Positions 24,562-34,011 of a stretch of 64,000 nucleotides of DNA are shown here, piece by piece (within the stretch, counting starts at the first letter, position 1; the number at the start of each line of letters is the position of its first letter). Below the pieces are notes generated by a model. It saw only the letters and a list, made by a program, of their open reading frames with translations. It was not told the DNA's origin and did no database searches. The position numbers and the translations under genes were made by a program. The stretch comes from Xanthomonas arboricola pv. populi (lineage in GTDB: Bacteria > Pseudomonadota > Gammaproteobacteria > Xanthomonadales > Xanthomonadaceae). The DNA is taken from the NCBI RefSeq assembly GCF_002939945.1, contig NZ_MDEB01000011.1, positions 1 through 64,000 on the forward strand, given 5' to 3'.

Positions 24562-24751
24562 GCCAGCGATGCCGCAGATCTCGTGCCGGCGATCGACGTC
24601 GGCCGCCTGCTCAGTGCGCCCGGATTGATGCTTGGGGCAGTTCGATGCGTACCGACAAGCGACATGCAGCGCTAGATGCGCGGAATGCCGGATGCGCCAC
24701 ACGCCCACACCACGCATGAACGGATCGCTCCCCACTGCGGCACAAAAACAG

Positions 24752-24786
24752 CAACGCCGCAGTGATCGATCACCGCGGCGTTTTGC
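24752..24786. terminator. Bidirectional terminator between VOC gene and sodC
   Basis: Hairpin ACGCCGC...GCGGCGT enclosing a second palindrome GTGATCGATCAC, with a T run on the right and an A run on the left. It lies in the 246-base gap between the converging VOC and sodC genes; the rest of the gap shows nothing I can assign. Confidence 0.75.
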
Positions 24787-24807
24787 CGGGCTGCTGGCGT
24801 GTCCTGC

Positions 24808-25455
24808 TTACTTGGTTGCCGCTGGCGCGTTGTTGGTGGTGATCACACCGCAGGCCAGACGGCCGCCGGCGTTGCCGGTGGGCTGGGTCTTGTAGTCGTC
24901 CGCGTCGGCATGCACGATCACCGCGTGGCCGGCGATATCGAACTGGTCGGCCTTGCCGAGATTGACGTTGCTCGACACCGGGCCGTCGATGCTGGCATTG
25001 CCCTGCGCATCGGCCTTGATGTTGGGCATGTCGCCGCCGTGGTGCGGGTCGGCACTGACGGCGCCGTGATTGGATTGGGCCGGGTTGAAGTGACCACCGG
25101 CACTGCTGCCGTCCGGTGCGCTGCAGTCGCCCTTCTCGTGGATATGGAAGCCGTGTTCGCTGTCGGGCTTGAGGCCACTGAGCTGGCCGGTGACACGCAG
25201 CGCGCCGTCGACGATCTTGAAGCTCACCGTGCCTTTGACCTCGCTGCCCTTGGTCGGCTTGAGCTCGGCGGTTGCGGTGGTGGTGGCCGCCGCTTCGGTG
25301 ACCATGGACGCGGCATGCTCGCCACCATGCGCCGCTTCGGCCGGTGCGCCGGCCTGCGGTGCGGGTGCAGGATCGGCCGGTACGGGTTCGTCGCGCTTGC
25401 ACGCGGTCAGCACCAGCGCGGTGGCCAGGAACAACGTCGTTGGAAGGATGCGCAT
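24808..25455 (-). CDS. sodC1: Cu/Zn superoxide dismutase lipoprotein 1
   Basis: 215 aa from ATG at 25455 (AGGAG, 8-nt spacer). Lipoprotein signal with lipobox ALVLTAC, then a Pro/Ala/Glu-rich linker, then the SOD domain. Copper/zinc ligands: HGFHIHEKGDCS, GGHFNPAQSNHG, DPHHGGDMPNI and HAVIVHADADDY; the disulfide pairs GDCS with RLACGVI. Dismutates superoxide in the periplasm, anchored in an envelope membrane. It lies 49 bases downstream of a second sodC and is transcribed in the same direction. Confidence 0.95.
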   Translation of the reverse strand: MRILPTTLFLATALVLTACKRDEPVPADPAPAPQAGAPAEAAHGGEHAASMVTEAAATTTATAELKPTKGSEVKGTVSFKIVDGALRVTGQLSGLKPDSEHGFHIHEKGDCSAPDGSSAGGHFNPAQSNHGAVSADPHHGGDMPNIKADAQGNASIDGPVSSNVNLGKADQFDIAGHAVIVHADADDYKTQPTGNAGGRLACGVITTNNAPAATK

Positions 25456-25504
25456 GAGACAACTCCTGTAGAAAGGCCGCAGTTGCGGCCATTGGTGCCC
25501 CGAC

Positions 25505-26104
25505 TCAGGGCTGCGAAGGGGGTGTGCGCCACTGGGTGACGCGGATGACGCCGCAGGCCAGCCGTGCGCCGGCATTGCCGCTGGGTTGACTGCGATAGTC
25601 GTCGGCATCGGCATGCACGACCAGCGACTTGCCGACCACATCGGTGGGCGCGGCGTCGCCCAGGGTGATGCCGGCAACGATCATGTCCAGATGCGCGACA
25701 CCTTCGGCATCGGCACGCAGGTTGTCCATGTCGCCCGCGTGGTGAGGACTGCTGCCGGCACGTCCGTGCGCTGCACCGGTCGGATTGAAATGCGCACCGG
25801 CGCTGCTGGCGTCTGCGGCGCTGCAATCGCCGCGTTCGTGCACGTGGAAACCGGCCACGCCGCCGGGGCGCAAGCCACCGACCGTACCGGTGATGCGAAT
25901 ACCCTGCAACGCGGGGACCAGCACCACGCGACCGCTGACCAGACTGCCCGATGCCGATGTCAGCGCCGCCTCGGCCTGCTGGACCGGACGCACCGGCACC
26001 ACGCGCGCCGCCGGGGGTGGAGGCGGCGGCGGCGGGGGCGTGCTGCTGCAGGCGGCAAGCGCCAGCGCGGTGAGGGCAACGATCGTGGGCGACCGGTAAC
26101 GCAT
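25505..26104 (-). CDS. sodC2: Cu/Zn superoxide dismutase lipoprotein 2
   Basis: 199 aa, ATG at 26104 with AGGAG nine bases upstream. Lipobox ALALAAC, then a run of nine prolines before the SOD domain. Metal ligands: GFHVHERGDCS, GAHFNPTGAAHG, SSPHHAGDMDN and KSLVVHADADDY; the second disulfide Cys is in ARLACGVIRV. Most ligand motifs are kept, so it is probably active. Likely an old tandem duplicate of sodC1 with a different linker. Confidence 0.94.
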   Translation of the reverse strand: MRYRSPTIVALTALALAACSSTPPPPPPPPPAARVVPVRPVQQAEAALTSASGSLVSGRVVLVPALQGIRITGTVGGLRPGGVAGFHVHERGDCSAADASSAGAHFNPTGAAHGRAGSSPHHAGDMDNLRADAEGVAHLDMIVAGITLGDAAPTDVVGKSLVVHADADDYRSQPSGNAGARLACGVIRVTQWRTPPSQP

Positions 26105-26626
26105 CGAGCTGTTCTCCTGATCAGGCTGGAAACCTATGCGGGCGCATGTTCACGTGTCATGAAAAGCGCCTGGGGCAGCCCAGGAGTTTACGGGGTTGGT
26201 GTCGCGAGCCGGGATATGTGCAAAAAGCGCCCTCACCCCAACCCCTCTCCCGCAGGCGGGAGAGGGGCTCGATTGCGAGGATTCATGCCTGCCTTGCCTG
26301 CCTCGTCTTTTCCTGCCTGCCTTGCCTTTTGTCACCTGCCTTGCTTTTCCCGCGTGTCTTACCTTGCCCACGTGTGGCTTGCCTTCTCCCGCCTGCGGGG
26401 GAAGGTGCCCGAAGGGCGGATGGGGGCTCGTGCGCCGCCAGATAATCGGAACCGTGGCGCGTGCGAGCAAAAAAACGGCGAGCTTCTACACGCTTGCCGC
26501 AGTGATGCGCGTCAATCCCGCCTGGTTCGCTGCTTGGCTCGACCACCTGCGCGCGCAGTACGGCTTTTCGCAGGCGCCCCCCTTTCCCGCCTGCGGGAGA
26601 GGGGCTCGACTCCGGGTGTGGGCTAA
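26105..26626. repeat. Repeat-filled intergenic region
   Basis: No gene is visible in about 520 bases. It holds three copies or fragments of a xanthomonad intergenic element: 26230-26271 (CTCACCCCAACCCCTCTCCC, then a GCAGGCGGGAGAGGGGC hairpin), 26392-26428 (inverted, CTTCTCCCGCCTGCGGG) and 26577-26612. Between them is a degenerate TGCCTTGCCTGCC tract at about 26286-26350. Confidence 0.7.
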
Positions 26627-28057
26627 TCAGCGCCGCTTGCGCCCCGGGCCGAGCTTGCGGGTGACGGTGTTGCGGCCCAGCCCCAGTCGCGCGGCCGCTT
26701 CGGCGCGGCGGCCTTGGGTGAGTTGCAGGGCGGCTTCGAGCAGGGTCTTGTCCAGGCGTTCGCGGGCTTCGGCATGCAGGCCCTGGGCGCCTTCGCTCAG
26801 GCGTTGCGCGGCCCAGCTGGAGAGCATCTCGTCCCATTGCCCGTCGCTGCGGCCGGCGCGTTGGCGACGGCCGCCACGCGCCAACGCGGCTTCCACGTCG
26901 ACCACGTCGACGATATCGGCGGTGGACAACGCGGCCAGGCGCCAGCAGACGTTTTCCAGTTCGCGCACGTTGCCGGGCCAATCGTAGTGGCGGAGTTGTT
27001 CCAGCGCGGCCGAGGACAGCCGCTTGGGCAGCATGTCGAGCTTGCGCCCGGCCATGGCCAGGAAATTCTCGGCCAGTTGCGCGATGTCGCCGCGGCGCTC
27101 GCGCAGCGGCGGCAATTGCAGGCGCACCACGTCCAGGCGATGCAACAGGTCGGCACGGAAGCGGCCTTGTTCGACCAGCGCCTCCAGGTCCTGGTGGGTA
27201 GCGGCAATCACGCGCACATCGACGCGGATCAACTCGCGCCCGCCGACACGGAAGAATTCGTTCTCGGCCAGCACGCGCAGCAGGCGCGTTTGCAGCGGCA
27301 GCGGCATGTCGCCGATTTCGTCCAGAAACAGCGTGCCGCCGTCGGCCTGTTCGAAGCGGCCGATGTGGCGTTTGGTGGCGCCGGTGAAGGCGCCGGTTTC
27401 GTGGCCGAACAACTCGCTTTCCAGCAGTTCCGCCGGAATGGCGGCGGTGTTGAGCGCGACGAAGGGTTTGCGCGCGCGCGGCGATTCGTTATGCAGCGCG
27501 CGTGCGACCAGTTCCTTGCCGGTGCCGGTTTCGCCGTTGATCAACACCGACAGCGGCGCCTGGGCCAGCCGGCCGATCGCGCGGAACAGCGCCTGCATCG
27601 CCGGGGTGTCGCCGATCAGCGCCGCCGAGCCTTCCGCCAACGGTGTCCCGATGATCTCCTCGACACCGGCATCGGCATCGGGCAGCGCCCGTGCGGCCAA
27701 GGCCACCGCATCGTCCAGATCGAAGGGCTTGGACAGGAACTCGTGCGCCCCGCCACGGAAGGCGCCGGCGGTACTGGCGACATCGGTGTAGGCCGACATC
27801 ACGATGACCGGCAGTTGCGGGTGCCTGGACTTGAGCTTGTCAAGCAGGCTCAGCCCGTCTTCGCCCGGCATGCGCACGTCGGTGAACAACAGATCCGGGG
27901 TGGGCCGCATGGCCAGTGCCTGCAGTGCGGCGGCGGCACTCTCGAAGCCATCCACGGCATAGCCGGCATCGCGCAAGGCGGTGGACAGCACGAAGCGGAC
28001 CGAACGGTCGTCGTCGACCACCCAGATGTGGTGGGATGCGGCGGCGGCCTCAGCCAT
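26627..28057 (-). CDS. ntrC: Nitrogen regulation response regulator NtrC
   Basis: 476 aa. Receiver domain at residues 10-125 with phospho-acceptor Asp60 (LLFTDVRMPGEDG) and Lys in FLSKPFDL. The AAA+ sigma-54 activation domain has Walker A GETGTGKE, the sigma-54-contacting loop ELFGHETGAFTGA, Walker B GGTLFLDEIGDM and an Arg finger near FRADLLHRLDVV. The C-terminal Fis-type helix-turn-helix is AEAAARLGLGRNTVTRKL. Activated by phosphorylation from NtrB under nitrogen limitation. AGGAG seven bases before the ATG, which overlaps the end of ntrB by 8 bases, so the two are coupled. Confidence 0.96.
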   Translation of the reverse strand: MAEAAAASHHIWVVDDDRSVRFVLSTALRDAGYAVDGFESAAAALQALAMRPTPDLLFTDVRMPGEDGLSLLDKLKSRHPQLPVIVMSAYTDVASTAGAFRGGAHEFLSKPFDLDDAVALAARALPDADAGVEEIIGTPLAEGSAALIGDTPAMQALFRAIGRLAQAPLSVLINGETGTGKELVARALHNESPRARKPFVALNTAAIPAELLESELFGHETGAFTGATKRHIGRFEQADGGTLFLDEIGDMPLPLQTRLLRVLAENEFFRVGGRELIRVDVRVIAATHQDLEALVEQGRFRADLLHRLDVVRLQLPPLRERRGDIAQLAENFLAMAGRKLDMLPKRLSSAALEQLRHYDWPGNVRELENVCWRLAALSTADIVDVVDVEAALARGGRRQRAGRSDGQWDEMLSSWAAQRLSEGAQGLHAEARERLDKTLLEAALQLTQGRRAEAAARLGLGRNTVTRKLGPGRKRR

Positions 28058-29105
28058 GCAGATGCTCCTTGTCGTGATCGCCGGCCAGCTCGGGCAACAG
28101 CAGGGTGAAAACGGTATGCCCCGGCCGCGAGCGGTAGGTCAGCGTGCCGTGGTGTTCGCGCGAGACCTGCTGGGCCAGCGCCAGGCCCAGGCCGCTGCCT
28201 TCGGCGCGGCCGCTGACCAGCGGCAGGAACAGGTGCTCGGCCAGTTCCTCCGGCACGCCGCCGCCGTCGTCGATGATCTCCAGCCGCAGCGACATCGCAT
28301 GCACGCGGTCGCGGATGCGCTGGCCGTGCTCGACGCGGGTGCGCAGGGTCACGCGGGTGGCGCCGGCCTGGAACGCGTTGCGCACCAGATTCCACACCGC
28401 CTGGGTCAGGCGGTCGCCGTCGCCGAGGATGTCGGGAATGCTGGGGTCGTAATCGCGCTGCACCTGCACCGACCAGCCGCCCTCGGCCTCGGCCAGGCGC
28501 AGCACGCGTTCGAGCACGACGTGGATGTTGAGGCGGTCGTGCGGGCGCGCCGGTGTGGGCGAGAGCAGGCGTTCGAGCAAGGTGTTGAGGCGTTCGATCT
28601 CGGTGCCGATCAACTCGATCAGCTCGCGCTCGTCCTCGTCGCGCCCGGCCGAGCGCCGCGCCAGCAACTGCGCCGCGCCCTTGAGCCCGGCCAGCGGATT
28701 GCGCAGTTCGTGCGCCAGGCCCTTGAGCGCGGCGCTCAAGGCATTGGGCAGCGCATAGGTGGGATCCAGCGCAGGGAATTCGTCGACCGGATGGGTTTCC
28801 AATAGCCAGCCGCCATCGTCCAGCCGCGACAGCCAGCCTTCGGCAAAGCGCGGTGCGTCATTGGGCAGGCCCAATGCCAGCCGATGCAGGCGCAGCACGT
28901 CGCGCTCGTCGTTGAGCAGGAAGCGGGCGAGCGCATCGCCCTGCACCTCCAGCGCGGCCAGCGGTTGATCGACCAGGCGCCGGGCACTGACTCCAAGCCA
29001 GCGCGCGAAGGCGGGATTGACGCCCAGTACGCGGCCCTCGCGATCGGCCCAGGCCACCGGTGTGCCCAGGCTGTCCAGCGACGGGAGTAAGGACGACATC
29101 AGCAT
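28050..29105 (-). CDS. ntrB: Nitrogen regulation sensor kinase NtrB
   Basis: 351 aa; a second ATG at 29099 is also possible. The N-terminal PAS-like domain (TPVAWADREGRVLGVNPAFA) precedes the H-box KGLAHELRNPLAGLKGAAQL with the phosphorylated His. The ATP-binding boxes follow: VWNLVRNAFQAG (N), EIIDDGGGVPEELAEHLF (G1) and SGRAEGSGLGLALAQ (G2). No membrane segments, so a cytosolic kinase controlled by PII. An NtrC-like palindrome touches the start codon (see 29106-29122). Two-gene unit with ntrC. Confidence 0.95.
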   Translation of the reverse strand: MLMSSLLPSLDSLGTPVAWADREGRVLGVNPAFARWLGVSARRLVDQPLAALEVQGDALARFLLNDERDVLRLHRLALGLPNDAPRFAEGWLSRLDDGGWLLETHPVDEFPALDPTYALPNALSAALKGLAHELRNPLAGLKGAAQLLARRSAGRDEDERELIELIGTEIERLNTLLERLLSPTPARPHDRLNIHVVLERVLRLAEAEGGWSVQVQRDYDPSIPDILGDGDRLTQAVWNLVRNAFQAGATRVTLRTRVEHGQRIRDRVHAMSLRLEIIDDGGGVPEELAEHLFLPLVSGRAEGSGLGLALAQQVSREHHGTLTYRSRPGHTVFTLLLPELAGDHDKEHLHG

Positions 29106-29122
29106 TGCACCAATTTAGTGCA
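29106..29122. promoter_or_regulatory. NtrC-like binding site at the ntrB start
   Basis: TGCACC-AATTT-AGTGCA. It differs at one position from the consensus TGCACC-N5-GGTGCA, and is also a perfect ATTGCAC/GTGCAAT inverted repeat with a 7-nt spacer. It abuts the ntrB ATG at 29105, a position suited to autorepression as at the enteric glnL promoter. Confidence 0.6.
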
Positions 29123-29370
29123 ATCACTGTCGGCCTGCGCATGTGTCGCGCAAAACGAAGCATGCATGGAAGGACTCGGGGCCGGACGGCAGCAGGTCGC
29201 ACCGATCCAGCGGGCATCCGCGCCGACAGTCACGGGCGTGGGGCTGGTCATGCAGGCACCTCGGCAGTTGGTCCGCGCCACAGCGGGGCAGCGGGAAAAA
29301 CGGACCCGGCAAGGCTCTCCCGGCCGGGTCGTTGCGCCACCCGCGGCAGCGTGGCCGCGGGCGTGCATGC

Positions 29371-30813
29371 TCAGGACTCGTATGCCGCTTCGCCGTGCGA
29401 GGTGATATCCAGGCCCTCGCGTTCGGCTTCTTCGGTGACGCGCAGGCCGAACACCAGCTTGGCGACCAGGAAACCCACCACCGACACCACGCCAATCCAC
29501 ACCAGGGTGATGCCCACGCCCAGTGCCTGGATGCCGACCTGATGCACGATGTCGTAATCGCCGCCCTTCTGGCCGCCCAGCGAGGCCGCCGAGAACACGC
29601 CGGTCAGGATGGCGCCGATGATGCCGCCCAGGCCATGCACGCCGAACACGTCCAGACTGTCGTCGGCGCCCAGCAGGCGCTTGAGACCGGTGACGCCCCA
29701 CACGCACAGCACGCCGGCAGCCAGGCCGATGACGATCGCACCGAACGGCCCCACCGTACCGCAGGCCGGGGTGATGCCGACCAGGCCGGCGACCATGCCC
29801 GAAGCCACGCCCAGCGCGGACGACTTGCCCTTGATGATCTTCTCGGTCAGCGACCAGCCCAGGATGGCAGCGGCCGTGGCCAGCAAGGTGTTGAGGAAGG
29901 CCAGTGCCGCACCGGCATTGGCTTCCAGGTTGGAGCCGGCGTTGAAGCCGAACCAGCCCACCCACAGCAGCGAGGCACCGACGAAGGTCAGGGTCACGTT
30001 GTGCGGCTTGATCGCCTCGCGGCCCAGGCCGGCACGCTTGCCGACGAAGTAGGCGCCGACCAGGCCGGCGATACCGGCGTTGATGTGCACCACGGTGCCG
30101 CCGGCAAAATCCAGCGCGCCCAAGCCGAACAGGTACCCGCCGGTGGCCCAGACCATGTGCGCCAGCGGCAGGTAGCCGAAGGTGAACCAGATCACCGAGA
30201 ACAGCAGCACCGCAGCGAACTTGGCGCGTTCGGCAAAGGCGCCGACGATCAGCGCGCCGGTGATGCCGGCGAAGGTCGCCTGGAACGCCACGAACACGTA
30301 TTCCGGCAGGCTGACGCCCTTGGTGAAGGTGGCCGCCAGCGTTTCGATGGTCACGCCCTTGAGCAGCGCCTTGTCCAGATTGCCGATCCACGGGCCTTCG
30401 CCGGAGAACGCCAGGCTGTAGCCGTACACCACCCACAGGATGGTCAGCAGCGAGAACACCACGGCGACCTGGATCAGCACCGACAGCACGTTCTTGGCGC
30501 GCACCATGCCGCCGTAGAACAGCGCCAGGCCCGGCACCACCATCAGCAGCACCAGCAGCGTGGAGGTCAGCATCCAGGCGACGTCGCCCTTCTCCACCAC
30601 CGGCGCGGCCTCGGCGGCGGCCACCGGTGCGGCGGGCGGCTGCGCCGAGGGCAGCGGTTCGGTGGTGACCGGCTCGGTCGGTAGCGGGGTGACCTGCGGG
30701 GTGGACTGCGCGTGCGCGCTGCCCATGCCGCCCACCACCAGCACGCTGAACAGCATCAGCATGCAGACACTGTAGAACCGGGCCTTCCACCCGGCAAAAA
30801 AAGCTGTCTTCAT
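29371..30813 (-). CDS. amtB: Ammonium transporter AmtB
   Basis: 480 aa from ATG at 30813 (GGAG upstream). Signal peptide ending SAHAQ, then a Pro-rich periplasmic extension (about 50 residues), then eleven membrane helices. Family signatures: ALFYGGMVRAKNVLS, FAGGTVVHINAGIAGLVGAY (first pore His), FGFNAGSNLEANAGAAL and FGVHGLGGIIGAILTGVF (second pore His). Conducts NH4+/NH3 across the inner membrane and is blocked by GlnK. It follows glnK by 23 bases in the same unit. Confidence 0.96.
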   Translation of the reverse strand: MKTAFFAGWKARFYSVCMLMLFSVLVVGGMGSAHAQSTPQVTPLPTEPVTTEPLPSAQPPAAPVAAAEAAPVVEKGDVAWMLTSTLLVLLMVVPGLALFYGGMVRAKNVLSVLIQVAVVFSLLTILWVVYGYSLAFSGEGPWIGNLDKALLKGVTIETLAATFTKGVSLPEYVFVAFQATFAGITGALIVGAFAERAKFAAVLLFSVIWFTFGYLPLAHMVWATGGYLFGLGALDFAGGTVVHINAGIAGLVGAYFVGKRAGLGREAIKPHNVTLTFVGASLLWVGWFGFNAGSNLEANAGAALAFLNTLLATAAAILGWSLTEKIIKGKSSALGVASGMVAGLVGITPACGTVGPFGAIVIGLAAGVLCVWGVTGLKRLLGADDSLDVFGVHGLGGIIGAILTGVFSAASLGGQKGGDYDIVHQVGIQALGVGITLVWIGVVSVVGFLVAKLVFGLRVTEEAEREGLDITSHGEAAYES

Positions 30814-30835
30814 AAGAACTCCGGGGGTGGGGGAC

Positions 30836-31228
<393 letters not shown>

Positions 31229-31403
31229 TCATTCACCTGGATGCCAACCCCGGCATCCGCTCGTTCGCGATTACGCAGACCTCGGCCGATGCCGATGCAT
31301 CCGCCTCGTGGGAGAGGTCAGGCCCGCGCGTCGCGAACTGTGTGCTCTCTCAATACCCCTTCGATCCACGGCCGATGCCGTGGACCGATCGAACGTGTGC
31401 GGC

Positions 31404-31434
31404 GATGGCGGAGGTGGGAGGGGGGCCTCCGCCA
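31404..31434. terminator. Hairpin downstream of glnA
   Basis: Inverted repeat GATGGCGGAGG / CCTCCGCCATC just past the glnA stop on the minus strand. There is no clear U tract, so it may act as an mRNA-stabilising hairpin or a weak terminator between glnA and glnK. Confidence 0.5.
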
Positions 31435-31449
31435 TCACCGCGGTGGAAC

Positions 31450-32859
31450 TCAGTTGCCGTAGTACAGCTGGTACTCCAACGGGTGGGTCGCAGCACGGAA
31501 CTTGGTGACTTCCTGCATCTTCAGCGCGATGTAGCCGTCGATGAAGTCGTCGCTCATCACCCCGCCGGCCTTGAGGAACTCGCGGTCCTTGTCCAGCGCT
31601 TCCAGCGCCTGGTCCAGGCTGGAGCAGACCTGCGGGATCAGCTTCTCTTCTTCCGGCGGCAGGTCGTACAGGTCCTTGTCGCTCGGCGCGCCCGGGTCGA
31701 TCTGGTTCTTGATGCCGTCCAGGCCGGCCATCATCAGCGCGGTGAAGGTCAGGTAGCCGGACTGTAACGGATCGGGGAAGCGCATTTCGATGCGGCGCGC
31801 CTTCGGGTTGGTGACCCACGGAATGCGGCACGAGGCCGAGCGGTTGCGGGCCGAATAGGCCAGCATCACCGGCGCCTCGAAGCCCGGGACCAGACGCTTG
31901 TAGCTGTTGGTGCCGGAGTTGGAGAAGGCGTTGATCGCACGCGCATGCTTGAAGATGCCGCCGATGTACCACAGCGCCATCTGCGACAGGCCGCCATAGC
32001 CGTCGCCGGAGAACAGGTTGACGCCGCCCTTGGCCAGCGACTGGTGCACATGCATGCCCGAGCCGTTGTCGCCCACGATGGGCTTGGGCATGAAGGTCGC
32101 GGTCTTGCCGTTGCGGTAGGCGACGTTCTTGATGATGTACTTCATCGTCAGCAGTTCGTCGGCCTTCTGCACCAGCGAGCTGAACTTGGTGCCGATCTCG
32201 CACTGGCCGGCGGTGGCCACTTCGTGGTGGTGCACCTCGGTCTCGATGCCGACCTGTTCCAGCGTCTTGATCATTTCCGCGCGCAGGTCGTGCAGCGTGT
32301 CGGTCGGCGGGACCGGGAAGTAGCCGCCCTTCACGCCCGGACGGTAGCCGCTGTTGCCGCCGTCGTATTTGGCGCCGGTGTTCCAGGCAGCCTCTTCCGA
32401 GCCGACCTGGAAGAAGGTGTGGCCCATGTCGTTGGCAAAGCGCACCGAATCGAAGATGAAGAATTCCGGCTCCGGGCCGAAGAACGCCTGGTCGGCGGTG
32501 CCGGAGGACTTCAGGTAGGCCTCGGCGCGCTTGGCGATGCCGCGCGGGTCGCGCTCGTAGCTCTGCATGGTGGCCGGATCGAGGATGTCGCAGGTCAGCA
32601 CGATGGTCGGATCGGCGAAGAACGGATCCAGATACGCAGTGCCGGCGTCCGGGAGCAGGACCATGTCCGACTCGTTGATGCCCTTCCAACCCGCGATTGA
32701 GCTGCCGTCGAACATCTTGCCTTCTTCGAACAGCGCCGGCTCGATGATGTTGGCCGGAAAGGTGATGTGCTGCTGTACACCACGCATATCGACGAAGCGC
32801 AGGTCGACAAACTCGACCTTGTTGTCCTTGATCAGCTTTTCAACATTTTCCACGGACAT
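31450..32859 (-). CDS. glnA: Glutamine synthetase type I
   Basis: 469 aa. Makes glutamine from glutamate, ammonia and ATP in the cytoplasm as a dodecamer. N-terminal beta-grasp ([20 protein letters not shown]) with the Asp-50-loop region [17 protein letters not shown]; catalytic motifs [47 protein letters not shown] and RRIEMRFPD. The adenylylation Tyr lies in [11 protein letters not shown]. Sigma-54/NtrC control is visible upstream (32906-32921 promoter; NtrC boxes at 32984-33031). Confidence 0.97.
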   Translation of the reverse strand: MSVENVEKLIKDNKVEFVDLRFVDMRGVQQHITFPANIIEPALFEEGKMFDGSSIAGWKGINESDMVLLPDAGTAYLDPFFADPTIVLTCDILDPATMQSYERDPRGIAKRAEAYLKSSGTADQAFFGPEPEFFIFDSVRFANDMGHTFFQVGSEEAAWNTGAKYDGGNSGYRPGVKGGYFPVPPTDTLHDLRAEMIKTLEQVGIETEVHHHEVATAGQCEIGTKFSSLVQKADELLTMKYIIKNVAYRNGKTATFMPKPIVGDNGSGMHVHQSLAKGGVNLFSGDGYGGLSQMALWYIGGIFKHARAINAFSNSGTNSYKRLVPGFEAPVMLAYSARNRSASCRIPWVTNPKARRIEMRFPDPLQSGYLTFTALMMAGLDGIKNQIDPGAPSDKDLYDLPPEEEKLIPQVCSSLDQALEALDKDREFLKAGGVMSDDFIDGYIALKMQEVTKFRAATHPLEYQLYYGN

Positions 32860-32905
32860 CGGAAGAAACCTCTGCAGGAGTTAAGTGGCTCGTGGGCAGG
32901 ACTAC

Positions 32906-32921
32906 AGCAGGGATCATGCCA
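32906..32921 (-). promoter_or_regulatory. Sigma-54 promoter of glnA
   Basis: TGGCATG-ATCC-CTGCT on the minus strand against the consensus TGGCACG-N4-TTGCW: two mismatches, with the invariant GG (-24) and GC (-12) correctly spaced. Predicted start near 32895, about 36 bases before the glnA ATG. Confidence 0.8.
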
Positions 32922-32983
32922 AGCGACCGACCTTCACAAGTCGTTGATTTTACTTGCATCGCTTGAGACCGCTCACGCCAGAT

Positions 32984-33000
32984 AGCACCCTAAAGGTGCT
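32984..33000. promoter_or_regulatory. NtrC box (promoter-proximal) of glnA
   Basis: AGCACC-CTAAA-GGTGCT, an inverted repeat matching the NtrC consensus except for the outer base on each side. The centre is about 97 bp upstream of the predicted glnA start. Confidence 0.75.
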
Positions 33001-33014
33001 AACCGTTCGCATTC

Positions 33015-33031
33015 TGCACCGATATGGTGCA
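33015..33031. promoter_or_regulatory. NtrC box (distal) of glnA, perfect consensus
   Basis: TGCACC-GATAT-GGTGCA, an exact NtrC consensus. It is centred about 31 bp from the proximal box and about 128 bp upstream of the predicted glnA start, the classic paired enhancer spacing. It also lies 50 bp before the uppP ATG. Confidence 0.85.
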
Positions 33032-33080
33032 TTCCGCAATGCACTATCCTGACCCCTCCCCCATCCCCCTCTCCAGTCCG

Positions 33081-33875
33081 ATGTCCGATCTGATTTCCGC
33101 CCTGCTGTTGGGCATTCTCGAAGGCCTCACCGAATTCCTGCCGATCTCCAGCACCGGCCACCTGCTGATCGCCGAACAATGGCTCGGACGCCGTTCTGAC
33201 TTCTTCAACATCGTCATCCAGGCCGGCGCGATCCTGGCGATCTGCCTGGCGCTGCGGCAGAAGCTGTGGACCCTGGCCACCGGCCTGGGCCAACGCGACA
33301 ATCGCGACTATGTGCTCAAGATCGGCGTGGCCTTCCTGGTCACGGCGGTGGTCGGGCTGATCGTGCGCAAGGCCGGCTGGCAGCTGCCGGAAACCGTGCA
33401 TCCGGTGGCCTGGGCGCTGTTGATCGGCGGGCTGTGGATGCTGGTGGCCGAGCACTTTGCCGGCAAACTGCCCGAGCGCGATGTGGTGACCTGGAAGGTC
33501 GCCATCGCGGTGGGTCTGGCGCAGGTGGTGGCCGGCGTGTTCCCCGGCACCTCGCGCTCGGCCTCGGCGATCTTTCTGGCCATGCTGCTGGGCCTGAGCA
33601 AGCGCTCGGCGGCGGCGGATTTCGTGTTCATGGTGGGCATCCCGACCATGTTCGCGGCGAGCGCTTACGCCCTGCTGGAGATGTACAAGGAAGGCGGCTT
33701 CGGCAGCGAGAACTGGGCCGATGTGGCGGTGGCCTTCGTGGCGGCGACCATCACCGGCTTTGTGGTGGTGAAGTGGCTGCTGGGCTACATCAAGAAGCAC
33801 CGCTTCACGGTGTTTGCGGTCTACCGCATCGTGCTGGGCGCCGCCCTGCTGTTGTGGCTGCCGGCGGTGGCCTGA
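33081..33875 (+). CDS. uppP: Undecaprenyl-diphosphatase
   Basis: 264 aa from the ATG at 33081 (MSDLISALLLGILEGLTEF); further upstream codons are not conserved and overlap the NtrC box. BacA-family integral membrane enzyme, about eight helices, recycling undecaprenyl pyrophosphate for peptidoglycan and O-antigen synthesis. Signatures: the (E/Q)xxxE motif in EGLTEFLPISSTGHLLI and the PGxSRSxxT-like VFPGTSRSASAIFLAMLLG. Divergent from glnA. Overproduction of this family gives bacitracin resistance. Confidence 0.96.
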   Translation: MSDLISALLLGILEGLTEFLPISSTGHLLIAEQWLGRRSDFFNIVIQAGAILAICLALRQKLWTLATGLGQRDNRDYVLKIGVAFLVTAVVGLIVRKAGWQLPETVHPVAWALLIGGLWMLVAEHFAGKLPERDVVTWKVAIAVGLAQVVAGVFPGTSRSASAIFLAMLLGLSKRSAAADFVFMVGIPTMFAASAYALLEMYKEGGFGSENWADVAVAFVAATITGFVVVKWLLGYIKKHRFTVFAVYRIVLGAALLLWLPAVA

Positions 33876-34011
33876 GACCGCCGGCAGCCGCGTGTCGTGC
33901 CGGTTGAGCCGGACGCGACGTGCAAGCCAGATGGCAGGGCAGTGACTTCCGTCATTGCCCTGGCCGCGCGGTGGCGGTATCACTGACGCATCGATCACCG
34001 GGAGCCGCCGC

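Noticed and set aside
32984-33000. Small hairpin read as a terminator of uppP or glnA
   Set aside because: It has no U tract, lies upstream of both genes, and matches the NtrC consensus with correct spacing to a sigma-54 promoter.
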